Source: Vibrio sp. VB16 (GTDB lineage: Bacteria > Pseudomonadota > Gammaproteobacteria > Enterobacterales > Vibrionaceae). Taken from it: DNA of 64,000 nucleotides. A program made the position numbers and the translations under genes. The DNA is taken from positions 434,001 through 498,000 of the forward strand of contig NZ_CP087591.1 of assembly GCF_015594925.2 (NCBI RefSeq). The letters run 5' to 3'. Below are positions 60,001-64,000 of this stretch, one piece after another; position 1 is the stretch's first letter; each line of letters opens with the position of its first letter. The notes under the pieces were generated by a model, which saw only the letters and a list, made by a program, of their open reading frames with translations, was not told where the DNA came from and searched no databases.

Positions 60001-60011
60001 CGTTTGGACAT
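51018..60011 (-). CDS. Giant exported ankyrin-TPR-propeller-CHAT protease-like protein
   Basis: A 2997-residue protein with signal peptide (FVFLLLLLPYLCLSIANA). In order: ankyrin repeats at ~30-340 and ~560-800 (NGADVNEYN, GADLQATN, AGFDPLKKN); a long TPR array ~905-1440; a YD/RHS-like stretch ~1575-1690 (FIKAEYNKNGSLTQVEDSSG); a two-component-type beta-propeller ~1870-2505 (VIWVATNGGLFAVE, RVFVGTDRGVLLY); a charged coiled coil ~2550-2620; and a CHAT domain ~2640-2997. The protease dyad is visible as His2866 in HFATHGILD and Cys2908 in VLSACESGIG. AAGGA precedes the ATG. It stands alone. CHAT enzymes cut specific partners, for example in gasdermin or CRISPR-linked systems; here the export signal points to a periplasmic or surface role. 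Substrate unknown. Confidence 0.9.
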   Translation of the reverse strand: MSKRFVFLLLLLPYLCLSIANANWLEDLYDGGVLSAEKAIKNGADVNEYNEEFGAYPIHVALYSESLDALEMVANYGADLEAENEDGQTVMMLALEFGDLHIVKLLQSLGAKLDVDSASGVSPLYYAVLSGNAELVSWLIHQGYDVNKTSALNWNVLDSLTAIEDEFPDPLLAETLVTAGLDSKLRSNEGYSLLHWAVLYGQNNLVEQLVEQGYDPLELTHEDETAYEFALYSDSDEISLILYQDIQARLNNAESNLTQDQIRTLKNERLRLAISINEEEAFRHYFTKKDLEYRSADNSSLLHYAVIFHRVEITQFLLEQGADLQATNHYDDSPYAASRYDEDNPVVSVIVKAIGENGPQKLRVQLAEEYLYDGQVERFLVLRPYLTPDEMSLLGFEILLSDTEEGLSVWLEYAVKEDDVMLSKLYSLVPATYQDDEFLSYLSIIQANNKPIPSDTQIPMLTRLLEVDTELNLEQTAIYNATLAEVTENTQQLIDDGHADEIVSVYIRYQDYKPALQLLDRFTSVSPQQHIESVFDDFPEETGALVEDLVLKLMGLGADPTFKNSLGDPLFLDSVGVISQPLFDQIIKGKDLNEIGSNAGVMLLTAMINSAPKRAEALLKKGRFRYQKEWNGLLRLAYNQGDLALCYALWSKGAYTQSMDSEGHFLITNVYQSWYQEPYKQAIPFTDWLSTSRESIDVLVSQKDMSGNRFLDYLIAENDKENIWWLFEHGLAVNDATLSSFALSKNIELVASITEKLDDEKQTSLFHLAIQYRNEPLTAYLLNAGFDPLKKNQKKQTGFEVAMYAADQPILDLMMDHYAEPSINYSLGDSYFDSDLIRYWSWLSNTGQTSTLQSHLEKHLLNGQPHPFARHIWLTVATRQNTLDKEGFTISNPLKAAMGKGFEAERLANLGERDEAIEQYLLVEPTEQDLWLVHEIADLYINADEQKKSWDVLETGIKLSPNFWQFSWRYFSSSWLNNETFRDRAQKLVDSPQLKGTLFSQYGQAVLSARSINPIDLQELKDKWYQKTHDARLLTSMGYLYTTGGYLVEAKAAFEQAVMSYPFYSNWGKYVEIIAKTGDHALVENQNALKANWYDEEQESRLVRQQRYNGQAFLNAGDKGKAHQVYNALVDEDSLFLGYYLAELERSDDRHLQAIKALEPLIGNDDFDASDWKNIVKSYSEIGETARAIERFEQALVTVPYPTIALYLEGLELYKSAQMTAKYDRLLNQSLEIYPRSIGLHKETILAFLNKKQYIEAVSQGLNLINQWPENSSVMKVFYQALVSAHDAETAQQRFLYRAKEQPWNHALWRFVASKSDKPDLVWQQLQTNPAYATSALRKRMDIATGNKDYELASQLLAQIPDVEGTLNESLELQLSKIWLVAQKSRETRLSNDELNRYLSEWDQYRDNFASLSNYYYYKRDLLYSMGRIQEAADVMKQYSELNKDSTKIYHQLVARYSDPLTSQDVYGYGYRMIQRNPYSASHISSFVNRALYWGQGSAVIALQVIEDAKQRGVFLNKKWEEKALSDLGDNLAGFLGYRHDTAISNSLRYIGWFETARESALEEEGNQVRYLFEGDQPEVEIILPSGEVLVRRDDATKGKMVFLGRGATFIKAEYNKNGSLTQVEDSSGEAVSLHYDVHENIIKMISSVASLQLQYNQQGKPIEIELLGSGKLTITYDDNNEILNVNSVGEGNNLALNITQSFQKLTSLTKSLGDAANNFELPDISVQDEMQEQLYNRYQETPSDSEQERKAALDYALYLFEHSDLNQDNVDEITSLMEGIFQASVDTGNTNVDTGEAIVLWHKLKNKIRPYGVPKSDYQLSQQMKLWMLANHGKESELGGLNETLSNIKVTELKTQNWMEENALSNSGYWYRETLPKLLNVPSDASDISSMVSLENGDVLLGTSQGLLLRRHHYWSWFVYDGIAQKFIRTGEQPDASPRTHINDLKVSADGVIWVATNGGLFAVEKEDAVRRWSGVNDGMPDASVAHIQTSANTIWVAIKNQIFSIERTDHMAVFEAEYSSQIDEFQRLPDGNWLVHSAGSLALLQGNNSQPGEEKAEKMLANGVEHFLWQQNKGQLWWWNGSVLTQARYKRGQFEEASIIADKSLLPMSKKIHGLQWLEIPTLGRKPVVLTDQGMAIWHQDSFNMLSLPYEELRGGLDIGPLAVVSSQQDWTLVTEEAVYQFTPSRSQRFNNVGKVRDLLYIPEMGRTFAANGRDIMAFYEGDDSQLEYDYFASLNARILRRDSAGNMITHSGSRVIRVNSLTEEYEELFTASSDDESGRIADIYVDKDDSIWVAAGADLFHWQDGTLARFNYYVDPVAFPARSNMLARVFRDVRGTLYVVASDEGHLNYKGVSLAGGLLELTESGFTRVSLKEKPTWFATAYTPISDNTAIISTTGSFALDREGDWSSYRSAGDVSYKEMSEQIKMLYLGGAGAKLPNDKAWLFPSAAGVVIYYQGQWLYPDRLNQLLPDDQKLGQYGARVIHAISIDDKGRVFVGTDRGVLLYKAGNLASLLSDHNRGQQAFVSQNNEIQGELNHLFLDNIPEGSEQGELIADYQKLQARLEQLENQLEEDTLRAEPTTTETKTADSEFTSVDKKKLQKSIKKEQRKRQRLLANLERDHPALFQMLRLDPREIGSMHERLDENQVLLQFIPSPDKLLTQVVTQEGVRIIEIDVSDQELNRHVDNAIIGLRQGAFTLDTTNVATNIEVLVKQRGFIKSALKTSTDVNQSLAWLYDKLLRPVEADMKGKDQVYVTPVGKLNYLPFGSLIKTQEPTLEYAIEKYNIGVLPSLYHFNLVMNDEASLSDTALFIADPDGSLPGAKQEVENIASLYKDNAVVLQGDGASLEGLEEISMDSRVIHFATHGILDSESAADSYLIMANDEQLGVIDISVMDLSETDIVVLSACESGIGTKGLEYASLARAFAHAKVPSIVASYWQVNDEATSELMQIFYKEIQDPEINLFAAMANAQRAMISRGGALANPSAWASFSVFGKP

Positions 60012-60211
60012 AACTTTTCCTTGTCATATAAAACAGGCTGGCAGTGCATCACATTCATAACACTAGAATAGATAGGTCGAACTCTCCATAGTCGTCCTAA
60101 CTGATAGTATACATTACAAAATTAACAACTTAGATACAAATTAATTACAAATGCGCAAGTGACACGAAGATAAACTGGATTGGAAGATCGATTTGGCGGA
60201 GGGTATAACGT

Positions 60212-60244
60212 AAAAAAGCAGATTGGTCTGCACCAATCTGCTTT
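60212..60244 (-). terminator. Rho-independent terminator of the symporter gene
   Basis: On the minus strand AGCAGATTGGT (60242-60232), a 4-base loop and ACCAATCTGCT form a perfect 11-bp stem followed by six T residues (complement of 60212-60217). It lies about 20 bases past the symporter stop. Confidence 0.93.
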
Positions 60245-60261
60245 CTATTATAGGTAAAGGT

Positions 60262-61551
60262 TTACACGGTTTCTGTTTCTGAGCCTACGCTGCTCGTTTC
60301 AGCATTATAGATAGATTCGTCTAACTCGCCTTCACTTTTCGCGATCAAGACAGATACCATCATATCGCCACAAACGTTCACAGTGGTACGTGCCATATCT
60401 AGGATACGGTCGATACCAGCAACAATTGCCAATCCTTCAATAGGAAGACCAACGGTAGTTAGAACAAGCGATAACATGATAAGACCGGCACCAGGAACAC
60501 CTGCTGTACCAATTGAGGCCAATGTCGAGGTCATGATAATCAACACGTAGTCAGACATTTCAAGGTCAATACCAAATGCTTGGGCAATAAACAGAGCACA
60601 AACACCTTGATAAAGCGCCGTACCATCCATGTTGATAGTGGCACCAAGTGGCAATACAAAACTTGCAACACCTTTAGAAACACCAAGCTCTTCACGACTT
60701 GCTTTCAGTGTAGCTGGAAGTGTGCCTGAACTACTTGTTGTCGTAAATGCAACAGCGGCCGGATTGGTCAAGGCCTTGACGTAACGAATAGGGCTTAGTC
60801 GACCAACAAAGCTAATTATGCCAGTGTAGAACACTAATACGTGTATAAGACTACCTAGGTACGCGACAGCGATAACCTTGATAAGCGGTAACAAGATATC
60901 AATACCATATTTACCCGCAACCCAAGCCATTAAGCCAAAGACACCATATGGTGCAAGCTTCATAACAAGTTCAGTCAGTTTGTACATGGCTTCTGCTAAG
61001 CTTTCGAAAACAGCGATAGCGGGTTTCGCTTTTTCGCCAATGAGTGTTAACGAAATGCCTAAACCGAGTGCAAATACAATGATTTGAAGGATGTTGCCGG
61101 CGGCCAAAGCTCCCACTGGATTTTTAGGGATAATGTTTAATAAAGTTTGTACCAGAGGGGGCGCATCTTTGCCCATCGTTGTTGAATCTTGTGCCACCAT
61201 ATTTAGCCCTTCACCCGGAGTCAAAATTGCAGCGAGTCCAAGACCAATAGTGATAGCAATTGCTGTTGTGCCTAAATAGAGAATAATCGCCTTAGCGCCA
61301 ATTCGCCCCATTTTACGGGAGTCTTGCATTGAGGTAACACCGACGATCAAAGAACAAAAAATCAACGGTACAATCAGCATTTTGATTGCATTGATAAATA
61401 GCGTCCCGATGGGTTTTAATACCTCAGCATCTGGTCCCATTATCGCACCGACAATCACACCTGCAATCATGCCTATTACGATCTTTTTCCATAGTTCCAT
61501 TTTACTCCAAAAGCCACCACTTGCCTGTGGTGTTGCGTCCTTTCTTTCCAT
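60262..61551 (-). CDS. Dicarboxylate/amino acid:cation symporter (DAACS family)
   Basis: A 429-residue inner-membrane carrier of the GltP/DctA family. It has the helices of the fold, the serine-rich hairpin motif TTTSSSGTLPATLKAS, the core NMDGTALYQGVCALFIAQAF and the final DRILDMARTTVNVCGD with the Asp that binds substrate or sodium. It probably imports C4-dicarboxylates or acidic amino acids. A sigma-54 promoter and palindromes lie upstream, and the next genes are a sigma-54 response regulator and its kinase, as in the DctABD arrangement. This suggests induction by the transported acid. Confidence 0.93.
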   Translation of the reverse strand: MERKDATPQASGGFWSKMELWKKIVIGMIAGVIVGAIMGPDAEVLKPIGTLFINAIKMLIVPLIFCSLIVGVTSMQDSRKMGRIGAKAIILYLGTTAIAITIGLGLAAILTPGEGLNMVAQDSTTMGKDAPPLVQTLLNIIPKNPVGALAAGNILQIIVFALGLGISLTLIGEKAKPAIAVFESLAEAMYKLTELVMKLAPYGVFGLMAWVAGKYGIDILLPLIKVIAVAYLGSLIHVLVFYTGIISFVGRLSPIRYVKALTNPAAVAFTTTSSSGTLPATLKASREELGVSKGVASFVLPLGATINMDGTALYQGVCALFIAQAFGIDLEMSDYVLIIMTSTLASIGTAGVPGAGLIMLSLVLTTVGLPIEGLAIVAGIDRILDMARTTVNVCGDMMVSVLIAKSEGELDESIYNAETSSVGSETETV

Positions 61552-61634
61552 AATTATTTCCCTTAATTGTCCTAATTAAATATGTTTACTGCGCACTCTA
61601 TATCTCAATAGATACAGTAACCCAATCATTAGCT

Positions 61635-61650
61635 TGCAATCGCAATGCCA
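61635..61650 (-). promoter_or_regulatory. Sigma-54 promoter for the symporter gene
   Basis: The minus strand reads TGGCATTGCGATTGCA, matching the -24/-12 consensus (TGGCA...TTGCA, 16 bases), 84 bases before the symporter ATG. It faces the symporter and fits control by the sigma-54 activator encoded next door. Confidence 0.85.
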
Positions 61651-61716
61651 GAGTTAACTAAAACAATAACCTATTGATAATTAAATAATTAATAGAAAGG
61701 TAAATTATGGAAAGGG

Positions 61717-61732
61717 TATAACTTAAGTTATA
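61717..61732. promoter_or_regulatory. Palindrome, candidate enhancer site 1 for the sigma-54 activator
   Basis: TATAACTTAAGTTATA is a perfect 16-bp palindrome about 67 bases upstream of the -24 element, at a normal distance for an activator-binding site. It shares TTATAAC-type half-sites with the larger inverted repeat at 61780-61820. Confidence 0.55.
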
Positions 61733-61779
61733 AAAAAACATAACTTCAATAAAAATCATAAAAATAACAAATAGATGGC

Positions 61780-61820
61780 CCCTTATAACAAAAGACATAA
61801 TATAACTTTTGTTATAAGGG
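61780..61820. promoter_or_regulatory. 15-bp perfect inverted repeat, candidate enhancer site 2 or transcript end
   Basis: CCCTTATAACAAAAG (61780-61794) and CTTTTGTTATAAGGG (61806-61820) are perfect 15-bp arms with an 11-base spacer. It ends 9 bases from the response-regulator stop and could be a terminator, but no T tract follows on the minus strand. The repeated TTATAAC half-sites favour an activator-binding role. Confidence 0.5.
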
Positions 61821-61829
61821 TTTGGTTGG

Positions 61830-63239
61830 CTACTTTTCTTGGCCTTTTTTAAGGCGTTTACTCAAAGCAGGTTGAGAAATCCCAAGCATACGAGAGGCGA
61901 GTGATTGATTCCCATTAGAGCGTTCCATCGCCGCGATGATGAGTATCTCACTTAACTCTTGCAGCGTCGGTAAAGGTTTCGTTGGTTCAAATAAACCACT
62001 ATCAAACTCAATCGAATCAAGATCATGATAAGAGTGGTCTATCACTCTTCGAAATACCTCCATAGACAATGTGTGGCTCTTATGCTGGCTGACAGCATCA
62101 TAGATCAGAGCCTGCAATTCACGTACATTGCCCGGAAAATGGTAGGTAGACAACAGCACTGGCAATTCTTTAGGGTAAGCGGGAACGATTTTATGCATCT
62201 CATCGGACGCTTGCGTCAAAAAATGCTTGAAAAGCAAAGGAATATCATCTTTTCGTTCTCTTAACGCGGGCACCTCAACAAGGTGAGTGCAGAGTCTAAA
62301 GTAGAGATCCTTTCTGAAACTGCCTTCCTCTACTTTAGATTTAAGATCCTGATGAGTCGCAGCAACAATACGTGCTTTGCTGCGTTTAGGGCGATCACTA
62401 CCCAACGAGTAGTATTCTCCTTCTTGTAGAAGCCGGAGCAATTTGGTTTGCGATGTATGACTAAGATCACCAATTTCATCTAAGAATAGTGTGCCATCTG
62501 CGGCAGCCTCAACCATACCTATTCGCTTTTTATCCGCCCCGGTAAAGGCGCCTCTGCTATGGCCAAACAACGTATCAGCAAAAACGTTATCATCAATACC
62601 CGCAACATTGACACTGACCATCTTGCCTGGACGGCGACTCAACTTATGAACCGCTTTTGCAATCTGCTCTTTACCTACACCACTCTCACCACAGATCATC
62701 ACTGATTGTCGACTAGACGAAACCGACTCTAAATACTGAAATATCGAGCGCAGTTTTTTATCCTGAGTGATTATCTGTTCAAATACTTCTGGTTCTTCTA
62801 ATGTATCGGAAAGAAAACGTCTGCGCATTGCTTCATTTTCTCGACGCATTTCCTGCATCGATACGGCGCGCTTAATCCCTTCTAACAGGCGGCTTTCTTC
62901 TGTCGTTTTTACAAAATAGTCATACGCACCAAGACGAATGCAATCTACCGCTGTTTCTATCTGGTTCATACCACTAATGATAATAACGCCAACTTGAGGA
63001 TGTTTTTCCACAATCTGCTTTAGAAGTACATCCCCCGTTAAATGAGGCATGTTTAGATCGAGTAACACCAACTCAATCGGATGTTGTTCGATTAATGTCA
63101 TCACCTCACGACTATCACTCGTTTGATACAGGTGATTTATCCCCCCTCGCCTTTCAAGAACGAGAGACAAACTGCGTATAAATGCTGATTCATCATCAAC
63201 TAACAAGACACCGAAACTCGGGTAAAGCGTATCTTTCAT
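61830..63239 (-). CDS. Sigma-54-dependent response regulator (DctD-like)
   Basis: A 469-residue NtrC-family regulator. The receiver domain (VLLVDDESAFIRS; phospho-Asp in VLLDLNMPHLTG) covers ~1-125. The AAA+ domain has ICGESGVGKEQIAKAVH, the sigma-54 contact loop GAFTGA in HSRGAFTGADKKR, and Walker B TLFLDEIGDLS. The C-terminal Fis-type helix-turn-helix is GNQSLASRMLGISQPALSKR. It should activate the symporter promoter. It follows the kinase gene by 5 bases. Confidence 0.94.
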   Translation of the reverse strand: MKDTLYPSFGVLLVDDESAFIRSLSLVLERRGGINHLYQTSDSREVMTLIEQHPIELVLLDLNMPHLTGDVLLKQIVEKHPQVGVIIISGMNQIETAVDCIRLGAYDYFVKTTEESRLLEGIKRAVSMQEMRRENEAMRRRFLSDTLEEPEVFEQIITQDKKLRSIFQYLESVSSSRQSVMICGESGVGKEQIAKAVHKLSRRPGKMVSVNVAGIDDNVFADTLFGHSRGAFTGADKKRIGMVEAAADGTLFLDEIGDLSHTSQTKLLRLLQEGEYYSLGSDRPKRSKARIVAATHQDLKSKVEEGSFRKDLYFRLCTHLVEVPALRERKDDIPLLFKHFLTQASDEMHKIVPAYPKELPVLLSTYHFPGNVRELQALIYDAVSQHKSHTLSMEVFRRVIDHSYHDLDSIEFDSGLFEPTKPLPTLQELSEILIIAAMERSNGNQSLASRMLGISQPALSKRLKKGQEK

Positions 63240-63244
63240 GTAAA

Positions 63245-64000
63245 TTAGTTTTCCTTAGTTAACGGAATAGTGAGAAGAATTTGAGTTCCTTTTCTCACTA
63301 CAGACTTAAATAGTAGCTTGCCACCATGTTCTTCAATAATATTTGAAGATATCGACAAGCCCAATCCTGTTCCACCTTCTTTACGCTTCGTTGTGAAAAA
63401 AGGGTCGGTAAGTCGAGAGAGGTGTTGAGATTCTATCCCCTTTCCTTCATCACTTATCGTCAGCTCAATTCTGCGGGTAGCCATCTGGTATTCTGTTTTT
63501 ATAGATATAACTTGGTGAGTACTATCTAATGCCTGACAGGCGTTAACAATAAGGTTGATAACGACCTGCTGTAATCTTTGGCTATTTCCTTTGAATAAAG
63601 GCAGCGATTCGCTGTACGACACAGAGAAATTATCTGTCGCGGATTTAATTGCCCTATCTGTCAATCGAATCGCAGCGGCAACCACTTGGTTTAAATCAAC
63701 ATTATCGGAAAGAGCTTGCGGTTCTTGCCTTGCAAAATCTCGCAAGTCGCTCACAATCCTACGAATATGGTTCGATCCCTCTAGCATCTCCCCAAGCATT
63801 AAAGGGATCTCTTTACTAATGCGAGTATAATTGAGGCCAGCAATCTCGAAATCACCATGATTTTCATAGTGCTCTTCAAGTATTTCCTCAATATCCTCAA
63901 ACGACTCTTTCAAAACCGGAAGGTTAAGCAACAACAAACTGGTTGGATTATTAATTTCATGTGCAACACCGGAGACAAGTATACCGAGAGACGCCATCTT
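63245..64000 (-). CDS. Sensor histidine kinase (partial, N-terminus beyond window)
   Basis: The last ~252 codons of a kinase, open to the window edge. The phosphoacceptor His is in SGVAHEINNPTSLLLLNLPV. The ATPase part has an N box (VVINLIVNACQALDST), DEGKGIESQHLS and the GGTGLGLSISSNIIEEHGGK boxes. The sensor part, probably periplasmic for a DctB-like protein, lies outside the window. It is 5 bases upstream of the response regulator, so they form an operon. Confidence 0.9.
   Translation of the reverse strand, partial: KMASLGILVSGVAHEINNPTSLLLLNLPVLKESFEDIEEILEEHYENHGDFEIAGLNYTRISKEIPLMLGEMLEGSNHIRRIVSDLRDFARQEPQALSDNVDLNQVVAAAIRLTDRAIKSATDNFSVSYSESLPLFKGNSQRLQQVVINLIVNACQALDSTHQVISIKTEYQMATRRIELTISDEGKGIESQHLSRLTDPFFTTKRKEGGTGLGLSISSNIIEEHGGKLLFKSVVRKGTQILLTIPLTKEN

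Noticed and set aside
51018..60011. Several separate genes in place of one giant gene
   Set aside because: The frame is open over the full length with one ribosome site and one signal peptide; internal Met codons lack good ribosome sites that I can see.

Overview
The window looks like a chromosomal segment of a marine gammaproteobacterium, most likely Vibrionaceae. The basis is an lsr (AI-2) locus very close in protein sequence to the enterobacterial one, several methyl-accepting chemotaxis and c-di-GMP proteins, a Vibrio-like tRNA-Gly(TCC), AT-rich intergenic DNA and an IS630-type element. This assignment is inference from gene content; no database search was run.

Layout. 1-5.4 kb: divergent lsr genes (lsrA and a partial lsrC to the left; lsrR, lsrK and a small cupin to the right), an AI-2 import and phosphorylation module. 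5.8-9.1 kb: a ThrE/YjjP-YjjB-type exporter, a decayed zinc-type dehydrogenase pseudogene, a DUF1330 protein and an AraC/GyrI-like regulator. 9.2-17.1 kb: two paralogous AraC-type regulators flank two c-di-GMP genes (a PAS-GGDEF protein and a sensor-PAS-GGDEF-EAL protein), followed by an alpha/beta hydrolase. 17.6-25.5 kb: two chemoreceptors, a seven-repeat FG-GAP lipoprotein and an IS630-like element with split transposase frames.

26-45 kb is a coherent sulfatase locus. It holds two exported Cys-type sulfatases, a radical-SAM sulfatase maturase (anSME), a SUMF1-fold lipoprotein lacking FGE-type cysteines, a PafA-like alkaline phosphatase superfamily enzyme, a LysR regulator and a six-gene MoxR/DUF58/DUF4381/BatA/BatB-C/BatD operon. 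It also holds an octaheme cytochrome c fused to HEAT and TPR repeats, and a secreted paralog of that HEAT-TPR half without hemes. A 15-bp LysR-type palindrome (ATAAC-N5-GTTAT, with T-N11-A spacing) recurs upstream of several of these genes, suggesting one regulon. 45.5-50.5 kb: a heterodimeric ABC exporter, a small ORF with a large palindrome at its start, and a Fic protein. The stretch 26-50.8 kb lies between tRNA-Gly(TCC) and a partial copy of the tRNA 3' end in the same orientation, so it may be an old tRNA-targeted island, though no integrase is visible.

51-60 kb is one gene for a 2997-residue exported protein: ankyrin repeats, TPR array, YD-like segment, two-component-type beta-propeller, coiled coil and a C-terminal CHAT (caspase-like) protease domain with an apparent His/Cys dyad. 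It is the most unusual gene here. 60.2-64 kb: a dicarboxylate/amino-acid symporter preceded by a good sigma-54 promoter and two palindromes, a sigma-54 response regulator, and the C-terminal part of its partner histidine kinase running off the window.
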